64,000 bases of DNA from Diphasiastrum complanatum (Eukaryota > Streptophyta > Lycopodiopsida > Lycopodiales > Lycopodiaceae), in NCBI GenBank assembly GCA_029204225.1, contig CM055096.1, positions 46,099,346 through 46,163,345 of the forward strand, given 5' to 3'. Positions 44,775-56,067 of the stretch are shown piece after piece. The stretch's first letter is position 1. The number at the start of each line of letters is the position of its first letter. The notes beneath the pieces are model-generated. The model ran no database searches, was not told the origin of the DNA, and worked only from the letters and a program-made list of their open reading frames with translations. The position numbers and the translations under genes are program-made.

Positions 44775-45836
44775 TTGAAGTTGAGAGAGATTGAGTGCTA
44801 TAAACGTGCTTATGAACCATCATTGTATTACAAATGTAATAATGGAAAGATCATCATTTTGGTTTTATATGTTGGTGATATAATTCTCATAGGAAATGAT
44901 CATGATGGCATTAAAAATGTAAGAATTTCCTTGTCTAGTGAGTTTAAAATGGTAGATCTAGGACTTATAAAGGTCATCCTTGGAATAGAAGTTACTAGAT
45001 GCAATGATTTTACTTTCATATTTCAATCTAAGTATGCTAGATCCATCTTAGAAAATTTTGGCATGAAAGATTATAAAGGAGTTGAAACTCCCATGGAACT
45101 AAATGTAAAAGTTTCTAAGGAAAGTGATGAATCATCCTTTGAGGACATCACTACCTATAGAAAACTTATTGATTTCTTGATCTATTTAATCATCACTAGA
45201 CCAGATCTTAGCTTTTGTGTTGGCAAATTGAGTCAATACATGCAAAGTCCACTAATATGTCATTGGAAGAGTGCTAAAAGAGTGTTAAGGTATATCTCAG
45301 CTACTAGAAACTTTGGCATAGTGTATCAAGGAACCAATATTTGTTTGAGAGCATCCTTGGACTTAGATTTTGTAGGTGACAAAGTGGATAGAAAATACAC
45401 AAGTGCCTTTGCTACATTCCTATGTGGAGGAGTCATATCTTGGCTTTCCAAAAAGCGAGTTACCATCTCACTTTCATCAACCGAATCCGAGTATAAAGCT
45501 ATGACAACAACAACAAAGGAGATCCTATGGCTAAGAAGACTATTGGAGGAGCTTCAAGTGATCAAGGTTGAAGACATTCCATGCATTTATTGTGACAATC
45601 AAGTAGCCCAACAACTTGCCAACAATCCAATCTTCCATGCTCGAACCAAGCAAATTGAGATTTCACATCACTTTGTGAGAGAGAAGGTACAAGCAAAGGA
45701 GGTCAAGCTCATCTGTGTTTCATCTTCAAATTGTGTTGCTAATATACTTACCAAACCATTGGCAAAGGATCCATTTGTGAAGTTAAGATTAGCACTTGGA
45801 ATTGTAGATAGATGTATGCTAGATTTACCAAGCTAG
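44775..45836 (+). pseudogene. Copia E RT C-terminal half and RNase H; YVDD changed to YVGD
   Basis: A single open frame of 353 codons, remarkable in so deleted an element. RT: YKCNNGKIIILVLYVGD (44868-44879, second-from-last GAT replaced by GGT), EFKMVDLGLIKVILGIEV, ITRPDLSFCVGKLSQYM. RNase H: DLDFVGDKVDRKYTSA, SSTESEYKAM, YCDNQVAQQLANNP, NCVANILTKPL. Asp-to-Gly in YVDD removes a metal-binding residue, so RT would be dead. The RNase H part looks complete. No start codon context or upstream gag exists. Confidence 0.92.
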
Positions 45837-45847
45837 ATTTTGAGGAG

Positions 45848-46747
45848 TGTGAAAATGTCAAAATCATGCTTGATCTAGGCCAAAATCATGTACATATTAT
45901 GTTTACACATGTGTGGAGCCTATTCCCACATGTGAATTAAATGCATTTATCATTTAGATTAGTGATCTAGTATGTACATATCATTTGATTAGAATTCTAT
46001 TGAGTAAAAAGGCCAAGATCTAGTTTTTGAGCTATATGCCACTTGGCACCTGTCAATTGGTAGAATGTGCAAGATATTTAGATTAGAATGTACTTGTAGA
46101 GGTCTGATCACACGTGTGGAAAGATCAGTAGAGGTCGAGTTTGGATTGATAGAAGATTTTTATCTAGGTTCCTATAATGTAGGAAATCACCTAAAATCAA
46201 GGAGGTGCCTTAAATCATGGAAGTCATGGACCATGTGCCAAGTTTGATTTGATTGATGGATCCTTAGGTGACTAGGCACTCTCACACATGCCAGATCAGT
46301 GACTCGGCAGTAGCTTGAGCTCTCCTTCATGTATATATAGTACCTCATTTGGCCATAATGAACATGGAAGCTAAATCTTGGTTTTGGTGCATTTTTGAGT
46401 AATCTCTCCATTTGTCTTGCTATTTTATGCATTGATTGGGTTCTTAGCTTAGTATACTTCATACTCAGCCTACTATCCGTTCTCTGACAGGTTTTCACAC
46501 GTGTTGATACCAGCAAGCTCAAGTTTTGGTCATAAATGATTGATCTTGTTAGATTTCTTCATCTAGATTTGATCTAAATGCTATCTAATCTTGTGTAGAT
46601 TGATAGGTCGTTCTAAAATCATACCTAGTGCTAAATACTCTTAAGTTGATTAACTATCCCTGATTTTTTAATAAAATCACTAGCATCCAATCACACTTGT
46701 GGATCTGATTCAGATCTAATCTTGGTCCATTTTGCTATAAATTGACA
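45848..46747 (+). repeat. 3' LTR of copia E (900 bp)
   Basis: Preceded by the purine-rich GAGGAG. Contains TATATATA in CATGTATATATAG near 46328-46340, where the 5' copy has TATACATA. Confidence 0.92.
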
Positions 46748-46897
46748 CATCGTTGATGCCATAGAACTCAAACTAGAAGGTGATATAGCCATCATCACCA
46801 AATGGAGACTAAGAGATGGCAAGGCATTTGATATTATTACTCTCACTATCAAGGATACCCAAATCAGCCATATACGTGCTGCTCAGACTGCTAAACA
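46748..46897 (+). pseudogene. Copia F gag, second part
   Basis: VDAIELKLEGDIAIITKWRL, RDGKAFDIITLTIKDTQ and HIRAAQTAKH continue gag of F across element E. At about 46897 the text switches to minus-strand RT of element G, truncating F. Confidence 0.85.
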
Positions 46898-47540
46898 TAA
46901 CCTAGGGGCTGATCCATATAGACCTCTTCGTCTAGCTCGCCATGCAAGAAGGTTGTCTTCTCATCCACAATGTGGATCTTGAGGTCATAAGCAGCTGCAT
47001 ATGCAAATAACAATCGTAGGGACGAATGTTTGACGACGGGAGAGAAGGTTTCATAGTAGTCAATACCATATCTCTGAGAAAATCCATTCGCTGCCAGTCT
47101 TGCCTTGTATTTCGAGACATTCCCATCCAGTCCATATTGAGCTTGAAAACCCATTTGCATTTGACAGTTTTGCTTTTATGTGGTAATGGCTACAACGTCC
47201 ATACCTGGTTCTTCCTCATAGATTCTATCTCTTCGTTCATGGCTTGGATCCATTTGTCCTTCTCTGGACATTCAATCGCCTCCTCAAAAGTTTGTGGTTC
47301 ACCACTGAATCCACAAAACTCTTCTGATGTGGAAGTTGAGCTGCCTGGCATGTATCTTACCGGTGCTCTTTGTGGTCTTGTCGACCTTCGAGGAGATCCT
47401 CTTGGGACAGCGATGCCTTTGCCTTTGTCTGCTCTGCTAGGTCCGGAACCATCTTGGTTTACAACTACTGTAGCAGTAGGCTGTCTCTCGAATCTTTCGT
47501 CTTCTGATTCGTCTTCTGCTCCCTCTGTCGTTGGTGGCAA
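46898..47540 (-). pseudogene. Copia G RT N-terminal half
   Basis: 47190-47540 carries the pre-RT spacer (RRSTRPQRAPVRYMPG, FEEAIECPEKDKWIQAMNEE, MRKNQVWTL). 46898-47160 carries NVSKYKARLAANGFSQRYGI, YYETFSPVVKHSSLRLL and HIVDEKTTFLHGELDEEVYM. The first catalytic Asp is present as VDEK. RT stops after QPLGYV at the junction with F. A frameshift lies between the two blocks. Confidence 0.9.
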
Positions 47541-48434
47541 ATTATAGTACTATCTCTCCAGAACCTCACAGCTGACATGATCGTCATTGGCCATTGTCCT
47601 GGTCTCATTGAATCTGACATCTCTCACTGTTTTCATAGTGTTTGTGTCTGGCATGTAGACTCTGTAGTATGACGAATTGTGTCATAACCTACCAGAAATC
47701 CTTGTTCGGCTTTCTCATCAAGCTTCTTTCAAATCTTATCAAAAATATGTGCATAAGCTGCATAGCCAAAGATTTTGATGTGAGACAGGTTGGGCTTTCT
47801 GCCTCACCATAACTCGTGTGGTGTCGTGTGAGGGACACCGGACTTCCCTATCTTGTTCTAAATGTATGCGGCTATAGCTACTGCGACAGCCCACAGTACC
47901 CATGCATCTGGCAGCTTCCATTAGGGTCCTATTCTTTCTTTCTGCAACACCGTTGTGCTGCGGTGTGTAGGTTGCAATCCTTCTGTGAATGATGCCACAA
48001 TCATTGCATAAGTCAATGAAGTAATTTGAGATGTATTCGCCACCTCGATCTGTCCTGATCTGCTTCACTTTGTTGCCTGTGCATCTCTCAGCCCAATTCA
48101 CATATTCTATGAATTTATCAAGTGCTTCAGATTTATTTTGAATAAAGTACACTCTGACAAATTTACTATAATCATCAATGAAGGTTATGCAATATTTTGA
48201 GCCTCCTACTGAGATCACATTGAAAGGCCCACAGATGTCAAAATGCACTAACTCCAGAATCTTGGTCGTTCTATAGGAGTCTTTGACAAATGGAGTGCGT
48301 GACATCTTACCCTTCAGACATGCATCATAGGTGGTCAAACTGGTTGCATTTGAGATGTTGACCCCTATTATCACTCCATGATGGCTTGCTTGGTAAAGTG
48401 CATTGAGTTCATGTGGCATAGTCTCTTGTTCCAC
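47541..48434 (-). pseudogene. Copia G integrase
   Basis: The minus strand reads SRTPFVKDSYRTTKILELVH, DICGPFNVISVGGSKYCITF, RTDRGGEYISNYFIDLCND and YTPQHNGVAERKNRTLMEAA. All three DDE residues are visible. A frameshift follows at MGTV, and the C-terminal segment toward 47541 has stops. Confidence 0.9.
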
Positions 48435-49045
48435 AGAGTGTCTGGCAAATCATCATGAGTCTGATGCACCTGATCTGCAGGCAGGCGTACCTTCAGGTGA
48501 TATAGATTACATTTTTTTCTGTCTTGAGTAATCAAGGTACTGGTACTGGCATCAATCACGTTGCATGCTTCGTTAAAAAATATCACACGCATCCCTGCAT
48601 CAGCTATTTTTGCCACCGAAAGCAATTCTTGTTGTAGTGTAGGCATGAACAAAATGTCTTCGAGTCGTCTGTCTCTGCCATTGGTGTTGAACCATAGTGA
48701 ATCAATACTGTTCACTTGATGTTTGGATCCATCTCCAAGAACTATAAATCTTGAAGGATCAGCACTTCTGAAATCAGACATGATTCATCTTGATGTCACA
48801 AAGTGTGAGGTGGCTCCTGAATCTAAGATCATCTCATGTGTGTCAGATGTTGATGTTGCACACATGTCTTCACAAATATAGGCGGTCGAACAATTTTGGT
48901 TCGATCTTTCTTCACCCATTTTCGAGCTCTCAGGCTCCTCAACATAGGATGAACTGTTGTTGTTCTCCTCTCTGCTTTGTGTTGATTTATTTCTTGGGTT
49001 CAATCTCACGCAAGTCTTCTTTTCTCCACCTTGTTGCTTCGACAT
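48371..49045 (-). pseudogene. Copia G protease and GAG-pre-integrase
   Basis: Protease: THEMILDSGATSHFVTSR near 48785-48840. A stop follows, then SDFRSADPSRFIVLGDGSKH, RRLEDILFMPTLQQELLSVA and GAG-pre-integrase LWNKRLCHMNSMHF. Chain order and spacing are normal. Confidence 0.9.
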
Positions 49046-49605
49046 CCCTTTGCTCTTCTAGTTGCCTTTGCTGGTCCCCTTTGCTTGCTAATCACGATCA
49101 TGTCTTTGATTCGACTCCCTCTTAGGCTTGAATTGTTTCTTGGATCTTTTTTTGTTGCCGTATAGGGCTTGGTCAGAACCATCCCTGTGATCAAGGTGTT
49201 CTCTAGCCTCGACTTCCTCTCGAATCTCGACAATTGCCTTTTCGAGGGTCATTGTAGGATCTTTCGCAAGCAGGGTTCTGGTTGTCTGGAAAGATCTGGG
49301 TAAGGCTCTCAACAAATTTCGTTTGAAATCTCATGAGCAGTGCATCCCACATCTCCTTAGCTTTGGAGAGTGTAGCCAGGTCAAGCGTGAGACTGTCTTC
49401 GATAGATGAAGATAGCAAGGCTATTGCCTTGTCATTTTTCTCCCTCCACTCACGTAGCTCTTTGTTTGATGTCATATCCACCCAGGGGAATAAACATTCA
49501 CCCTTGAGTATCAATGATGTCTTAACTTTCTAGGCTAGAAAGTTAGATCCTGAAGAATCTAGAACTGTACAAATCTTGCTCTGTATGCTGCTGATCAAAG
49601 CCATT
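49000..49605 (-). pseudogene. Copia G gag
   Basis: From the ATG near 49605: ALISSIQSKICTVLDSSGSN, a stop at FLA*, then ILKGECLFPWVDMTSNKELR, ALLSSSIEDSLTLDLATLSK and AKEMWDALLMRFQ. After a frameshift come LRALPRSFQTTRTLLAKDP and a basic linker. No intact CCHC knuckle is visible, so the nucleocapsid is missing or degraded. Confidence 0.85.
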
Positions 49606-49702
49606 GCTTCTGAAGTGTGTTCACTTGTTGATAATTAATCATTTTGAATGCTTGGCCTCCTGGATCTGATAGCCTTTGGCTATCTCAGATTATGAGAAAG
49701 TA

Positions 49703-49715
49703 GGCTTTGATACTA
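49703..49715 (-). promoter_or_regulatory. Primer binding site of copia G
   Basis: Minus strand TAGTATCAAAGCC, a changed tRNA-Met site, four bases after the LTR end. Confidence 0.75.
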
Positions 49716-49719
49716 CTGA

Positions 49720-50190
49720 TGCAAAAAATACAATGCGAAATCTGGCGCGAATGGCAGTCATGAAAACAAATACAATTCGGATGGAGTTCAGATATGATTG
49801 CTGGTCACTGCTAGCTGTATCATCCCTACACTCCTCTAGAATGTAGACAGACATTGTTGTACTACGTTAACAAATTAATGTAGCATTCAACAAAATTCAA
49901 ACCAAGGTGCAGAATTAAATGAACAAGTGAATCAAACACACGAATAGCAACAGACTAAAAATTACATTCAAGATCAGACAAGACAAAAAATCATCTATTG
50001 ATTCTTCTGATTCTTCAAGCACTACATACAGATCCATGCAGGGCGTTGGTGTGAGAGAAATATAGTTCTGTCACGAGTGATGTCTCGCTTACTAGCGGAC
50101 TTGTGAATCTTCAGATCCTGTTCAGAATTGTCTCGCACGCAGGCGGATGTGTATTCAATGTTTTTTCATCTTCTTGTTTACTAGCATTAG
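49720..50190 (-). repeat. 5' LTR of copia G, truncated
   Basis: On the minus strand it ends ...TTTTTTGCA at 49720, next to the primer site. It matches the plus-oriented LTR at 51520-52052 over most of its length (CTCACACCAACGC, GAATCAATAGATGA, TCCGTCTACATTC-like text). Its outer end is fused at about 50175-50195 to an RT fragment (H). Confidence 0.85.
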
Positions 50191-50708
50191 AGTAGGATAC
50201 TTTCTCATCTACTCCTCTTCATGCTTGGTATGGGGACATTGGTCCTTTGACAAATGCAGGCCTGGATCCATCGATGAGTGAACTAACTTACAATTCATTA
50301 GATTGTATATGTTAAGAACATTGTGAGGATACCTTTGTTGAGTGATGTAGATCAGTTGTCTCACTCTATCTCTATGGATCTGAATGCCCAGATAGAAGTG
50401 AGCTTCGTCCAGATTAGTCATGTCAAATTCTGAAAACAACATTTGCTTAGAATCCTTGACCAAATTGGTATTGTTGCTGAACAGCAACGTATCATCCACA
50501 TATAAGATGATGATAATGAAGAATTGTTGCACTGACTTAGAATAGATGTTGTAATCAGCAGTGCTTGGTTGGAATCCTTGTTCCATGAGGAATGTGTTGA
50601 TCCTCTGAAACCAAGCTCTGGCAGACTGTTCAAGCCGTAAAGTGCTTTGTGGAGTTTACAGACATGATTTTTCATACCTTCCAGAACGTATCCTTTGGGC
50701 TGGATCAT
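50191..50708 (-). pseudogene. Copia H RT fragment
   Basis: The minus strand reads IQPKGYVLEGMKNHVCKLHK, ALYGL, then in another frame EQGFQPSTADYNIYSKS, ILYVDDTLLFSNN (YVDD intact), FDMTNLDEAHFYLGIQIH and DQCPHTKHEEE. It ends where LTR G begins and, on the other side, at 50709 against plus-strand RNase H. Confidence 0.9.
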
Positions 50709-51255
50709 GTAGTGATGCTAGTTGGGCATCCCTCAAAGAGTCTCAGGAGGTTGCACCATCGCGTCAAGAGCGGCAGTTTTCTGGGTCAACAAGAAGCAGA
50801 CCGTTGTGGCTCAGTCATCCTACAAAGCAAAATACGTTCCATCAGCAAAAATGGCCAATGAGGTAATTTGGCTCAGGTAGTTCTTGGAAGAATTGGGCGA
50901 AACAAGAAACGAACCTCTAGTTTTGCAGATGGATAATACATCTGCAACACATCTCACAAAAGATCCCGTGTTCCACTCAAGGATGAAACACATCGCGATC
51001 AAGTATCACTTGATCAGGAATCTGCTTGAGAAGAAGATGCTACAGACCATCTTCATCGGAACAAAAGACATGGTTGCTGACATCTTCACAAAGGCTCTAG
51101 ACAGAGAACTTCAGAGGAGCAGTCTTGGGGTTGTCAAGCTATCATGCTTTGAGAGGGAGCTGAAGAAACAAAATGTTTGTATTACCAAAGCTTTGCTAGC
51201 TTTCAGCCCTCTGCCTGACGAAAATGTTTGCGAACGCGAAAGTCAAAAGACATGA
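50709..51255 (+). pseudogene. Copia I RNase H
   Basis: Plus strand: GSFLGQQEADR / VFWVNKKQTVVAQSSYKAKY (two frames), MANEVIWLR, a TAG at about 50878-50880, then FLEELGETRNEPLVLQMDNT, HLTKDPVFHSRMKHIAIKYH and KDMVADIFTKAL. These are copia RNase H motifs with a frameshift and a stop. RT of this element is not present on this strand. Confidence 0.88.
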
Positions 51256-51519
51256 AGCAAAAATATTCATGAACTCGCTGACGAAAAGACACCAACACAA
51301 AAAATTCGTGAAAGAAATTTTTTTGCAGTACAACAGGAGAAAGTCAGACGACAAGAAAGTCAAACGACTCGAAGTGACACGAAAATCGTCGCGACATCTT
51401 TTTCTACCCTCACACTCCAAAAAGGACCAACAAAGTCATGCACATACTCAGAAGTACAGATATCTGATTTGATAGCATGACGTCAGCAGATACACTCTAG
51501 GTCGTGGCTAATCTGCCAA
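51256..51519 (+). other. 3' untranslated stretch of copia I
   Basis: Between RNase H and the LTR. GACGAAAATG / GACGAAAAGAC-like words recur. No gene. Confidence 0.5.
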
Positions 51520-52052
51520 TGTTGTAATTTCATAATTAGCTATAGATGTTTAATCACTCTAATCTAGAAGTTACACAAGGAGACTATATACTTATTGGAT
51601 GATATTTGATACGCACATGAAGTCTAATGCTAGTAAGCAAGAAGACGAAAAAACACATAATACACGTCCGCCTATGATGTGAGACAATTCTAAACAGGAT
51701 TTGAAGCTGTATTTCTCTCACACCAACGCACTCCGTGGATCTGCATGCAGTGCTTAAAGAATCAAAAGAATCAATAGATGATTTCTTGTCTTGTCTGATC
51801 TTGAATGTAATTTTTAGTCTGCTGCTATTCGTGTGTCTGATTCACTTGTTCATTTAATTCCACACCTTGGTTTGAATTTTGTTGAATGCTATATTAATTT
51901 GTTAACGTAGTACAACAATGTCCGTCTACATTCTGGAGGACTATAGGGATGATACAGTTGGCAGTGACCAGCAATCATATCTGAACTCCATCCAAATTGT
52001 ATTTGCTTTCGCGACTGCCATTCACATCAAATTTCGCGTTGTATTTTTTGCA
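51520..52052 (+). repeat. 3' LTR of copia I (about 533 bp)
   Basis: Begins TGTTGTAATTTC, ends GTATTTTTTGCA. It is an inverted relative of 49720-50190. The two LTRs therefore point away from each other around the H/I fusion. Confidence 0.8.
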
Positions 52053-52539
52053 TTGTAGTTATACTTAGGGAAAGAGTAATATAACTCATTCTGTTGTGCA
52101 CGAACACTTTCCGTTCGAGTTTGTTTCTCGTTCGAGTTTCGAGTTCGCTTCTTTTCGTGTTCATTTCTTTTTGAGCTATTTTAGTTTCTCATAGTCACAC
52201 ACCCTCTTTCTCCAACAATAGTTAGATTCTATGCTCCCAATGCACTGAGCACTGACATGCAATCATCAATGTATAGCATCAACATATCTAACCGTCTCAT
52301 TTTTAGCGGCAACCCATCACTTTTGTCAAATTTTTTGACATATTTTCATTGTTTTTGCAGATTTGGTAGCTATTGCCCAGCACCCTACTACCTCATTATT
52401 TTTGACACTTTTTGTCACCGATTTGCTATCCATTTCTAATATTGATTGGAGGTTGTCCAGCGCCCTACTACCATCTCATTTGCTTAGTAGGTTGTATTCT
52501 AGTTAAACGTGACTAAGTTGCTAAGAAATTGAAAGAGAG
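52053..52539. other. No gene seen between LTR I and Gy2
   Basis: A short duplication has CCCAGCACCCTACTAC near 52376 and TCCAGCGCCCTACTAC near 52457. It may be 3' flank of the gypsy element. Confidence 0.4.
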
Positions 52540-53250
52540 ACAGATCAACAATTCGTGGATGATATTTCAAATAAATTTTCATCGAGAAAATCATCATTCA
52601 CTGGAATTTCAATTTTTTTTGTGCTGAGTCGAGAAAGGTAATCAACATTCGTATGATATTTTCCTTGACAAAGTTCAACTTGAAAAGTGAATTCTTGTAG
52701 CAACAGAACCTAGCGAGCAATTCTTTCAGATAAATTGGGTTTATTCACAAGATACTTCAAAGCATAATGATCAACATGAAAGATAAAAGCATAACCAAAC
52801 AAATAATGTCAAAATTTCTTTAATATCATTCCAAGTGCTTTCCTTTCTGTTGCCAAATAATCTTTCTCTGAGAAACTAAGCTGATGACTAGCATAGTATA
52901 TTGGATGGTCTTTCTTCTGTTCGTCCTTCTAGCTCAGACAGACACCAATAGCGAATGTCAACACATCAACATAACTATGAAATAGGATCGTCCAATTAGG
53001 GACGGTCTTAAAATTGGAGTATTAATCAGTTTCTGCTTGAGTTCTTCGAATGCTTTCTATTGTTATGGCATCCACAAGTACACGACTTGTTTCTTAGGTA
53101 ACTGTGTAAGGGCTGCAGCTATCGAGACATGATTCTGTATGAATCTTCGATAATAGCCAATATGTCCTTTGGAAGGCTCTGAGTTTTTATAGATTCATTG
53201 GTATCCATAGATTCTTTATAACCTCGACCTTGTCTTTGTCGACCTCTATT
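52540..53250 (-). pseudogene. Ty3/gypsy Gy2 RNase H
   Basis: The minus strand reads HPIYYASHQLSFSEKDYLAT, ERKALGMILKKF, YLFGYAFIFHVDHYALKYL and GKYHTNVDYLSRL. This is the gypsy RNase H domain, coming after RT, with stops. GHIGYYRRFIQNHVSIAAAL (about 53110-53170) is the RT-RNase H connection. Confidence 0.9.
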
Positions 53251-53940
53251 TCTCATTTGGATATTCTGTGTCCCAAAAGAATACCTTCTCTCATACCGAG
53301 AAAAACATTTTTCAGGGTGAAGTGACAAATAAGTGTCTTGATACTCTGTAATGTAAGTTCCAATTTCTGAATGTGAGACTTTATATCACTGAAAACATAG
53401 AAGTCATCAATGAAAATTTCGAGAAATGTTCTCAAAAACACAGCAAAGATTAACATGATAATTCGTTGAAAAGTCACCGGCGCATTGCATAGGCCAAAGG
53501 GCATTTTATTATAGGCATAAGTGCCCCCTTTTGTAGTAAATGTTGTCTTTGATTGATCCTTCTTCCTTACTCCAACTTGATTATAGCCAGAGAAACCATC
53601 ACAGAAACTATAATGTTCTTGTCCAGTAACCTAGTGTAGAATTGAATCAGTGAAGGGTAATGGATGATGATCTTTCTTGGTAGTTGCATTGAGTTTACAA
53701 AAGTCCTGGCATATTCAAATCTTGCCAATCTTTTTCTTCAGAACCACAACAATGGGAGACACCCATTCACTACTTAAGATGGGATAAATAATTCATGCCT
53801 TAAGATGTTTGTTGAGTTCATCTTTTACCATAAGAGAGTACTTTGGATTTAGACGATACTACTTTGTTGGACAAGAAGAACATCTTCTTTTAGATCAATA
53901 CGGTGGTCACCAAATTCAGTAGGAATTCCTTTCAAGTCTT
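53251..53940 (-). pseudogene. Ty3/gypsy Gy2 reverse transcriptase
   Basis: The minus strand: TKLLKEYQDVFTWSLEDLKG (start), KIGKIRICQDF-like text, MPFGLCNAPVTFQRIIM, FIDDFYVFSDIKSHIQKLEL (FIDD catalytic pair) and GMREGILLGHRISK. These identify Ty3/gypsy RT. Only 53253-53504 stays open. Confidence 0.92.
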
Positions 53941-55235
53941 CGAGCGACCATGTGAATACATCTTGGTACTCCTTAAGTAATTTGGTAAATTTTGCTAACT
54001 CAATTTCACCTAGAGACTTTGAAACAGGGACAAATTTGCCAGGTGCAAGTTCAATTAGCTCTATTGAATCTGAATAATACGTTTCGTCATACTTGCCTTC
54101 GTATGACTATGAATTTTGTGCATTGTTGTTTCCACGGATTTATTCTTGTCGACAGCTTGGTTCTTATTTCCAAATTCGTCTTCAGATTCATCAGATTTGT
54201 CATCAACATCTTGATCAAAATCTTCAGAACTCTTGTCTGCAACTTTTGGTTCATAAACAGAAATATCCGCTTCGGTATTGTGGACGTCAAAAAAATTCTT
54301 CTTCGTCATCCGATAAATCATTATTCTTATAACATTCGAAATATTTAACTTTGATATCTAAAGCAATAGAAAATATATTGAGTGCATAAGAAAAATCTTT
54401 AGAGGTAAAACTTGTGTCGAACATTGGAGTTTCTCCTTCATATCTGTCTCAACTCCAGATTATAATTTGCTCTACGGGCTTTCCATGGTTGTTAGTTTCA
54501 CCAGTTTGAAACCTTAATTCTCTGGACTTCCAATGTACACTTAGACTGATAGAGCCAAGGTCGTCCAATGAACACAGAGTAAGAGAGCCAACCAAGTGGT
54601 TTGATAACAATAAAATTCATCGTAAAAGGCTTGGCTTGAAAATATACAATGACGTACTTTAATTCACCCACAGGCTTCCTTCGTGTAGAATCCGCCAACT
54701 TAATATTTCAAAGAGTTGGGCGAATATCAGTCAAACCCCAAGGCATGAGTTGTGTCTTCTGTTATAATATTGACACTTGAATCTGAATCAATCGGCACAT
54801 TTTTTATTAAATATCCAACAATTGTGATGCCGATTTTTGGTGCGCCGAGGTCTCCCAAATCAATTGATAGTATATGTAAGTCTGGCAGGGAAATTCTTTT
54901 CTTCTTCTTAGGGGCAGAAAGACCTTTTAACTATTTGCAATAATAAGTGTTATCAGCTCACAAGGCTCAAAAGTTATATTGGGACGAAGAGAGCCAATAT
55001 TTGTCACGATATCATAATCTTTCGTCTTCGCTTTCGATATGGGCTTATCAATAGTGGCATCAGAAAGTTTGGTCTTCGTAATTTCAACGTCCCCTTTCTC
55101 GAATGTGACTTTCTTCTCTGCAGTAGCTTTTTGTAATTCAGAATCGATAATCTCTTTAGCTTCTGTAGAAATATCCTTCGAAAATAGTTTGGCTACATCA
55201 CGATCATAATCAGGGTCATCTTTATGATCTTCCAT
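53941..55235 (-). pseudogene. Ty3/gypsy Gy2 protease and upstream region
   Basis: The minus strand near 54770-54800 reads VPIDSDSSVNIITEDT. That fits the gypsy protease motif (usually DSGSS) with Gly changed to Asp. KPLGWLSYSVFIGRPWL follows as a typical post-protease segment. Upstream, 54927-55235 is a 102-codon acidic/Lys-rich frame, and 54061-54321 another acidic spacer. It begins exactly at the junction with A2 at 55235. Confidence 0.8.
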
Positions 55236-56040
55236 GATGGTTTACCTGAGTTGTGTGCTATGTGGATGTGGATTGGGGAGGTGACTATGATGATCGTAGA
55301 TCCACCACAGAGTATGTATTTGTGGTAGTTGCTTTTCCTGGTCTAGTAAGAAGCAAAGTACAATTGCTCTTTCCACCACAGAGGCAGACTATAAGGCAAT
55401 GTGTAGTGCAGCACATGAAGCTATATGGTTGAGACAAATCTTGGAAGAAGTTGGCATGAAGCAGAAAAATCCCACGACTTTACATAGCGACAGTCAAAGT
55501 GGGATTCAGCTAGCAAAGAATCCAGTGTTCCATGCAAGAACTAAACACATTGAGATTCAGTATCACTTTATACGTGAGAGGCTGCTGAGTCGTGAAATTC
55601 ATGTTGTTTATTGTAGCACAGAAGAACAACTAGCTGATATTTTCACTAAGCCACTTACTGGAGAAAAGTTTGATAAGTTTAGATCAAAGCTTTCTGTACT
55701 TAAAGTTTGTTGACTTTAAAGCTATGTATATGACTGTATAAAAAGTGACTCTACTTTGAAGGAGAGAGTTAGAATTAAAGTAGAATCACTGTGTTACTGT
55801 ACTGTGGGTCCTATCAGTGGATAAGGATCAGTTGGCCCTGCCATGAGGCAAGTCGACGGGACACGCGTCCCGCCAACAACAATCTGGGTCATGCATGGGT
55901 TGCCTGAGTGAACAACTATATGTATAGTGTAATTTCATTTTGAGAAATACCGTTTCTATGTGAGCTTGTTGTGGAGAGTGTTTTCTGTCTGTGTTACTGT
56001 GTAGCATGATCTGTGTTCCTATGCAAAGCAAATTCTAAGT
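55233..56040 (+). mobile_element. Copia A2: RNase H end plus 3' LTR, second copy of A
   Basis: From CATGATGGTTTACC the sequence follows element A from 23704 onward, including the LTR 55767-56040. RNase H is frameshifted before 55399, then open for 104 codons (AHEAIWLRQILEEVGMK, SDSQSGIQLAKNPVFH). The right edge is AAATTCTAAGT against B2 integrase (GATAAACCATTTTGGG), so A2 had inserted into B2. The left part was lost by deletion to Gy2. Confidence 0.92.
55767..56040 (+). repeat. 3' LTR of copia A2 (274 bp)
   Basis: AGTTAGAATT...ATTCTAAGT, the same ends as both LTRs of A. Confidence 0.92.
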
Positions 56041-56067
56041 GATAAACCATTTTGGGATCAAGCTTTC

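Larger units (their letters stand above)
43544..46747 (+). mobile_element. Ty1/copia element E, internally deleted, nested in F
   Basis: LTRs 43544-44387 (844 bp) and 45848-46747 (900 bp), TGTGAAAATG...AAATTGACA. Target duplication CATCA (43539-43543) / CATCG (46748-46752), one change. The interior is only about 1.46 kb: primer site, leader, then the second half of RT plus RNase H. Gag, protease, integrase and the first half of RT are absent. It sits inside F gag, whose reading resumes precisely on the far side. Confidence 0.94.

Noticed and set aside
52540-55235. Endogenous pararetrovirus instead of Ty3/gypsy
   Set aside because: The RT wording and RT-RNase H connection fit plant Ty3/gypsy. 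No movement or coat protein region is seen.
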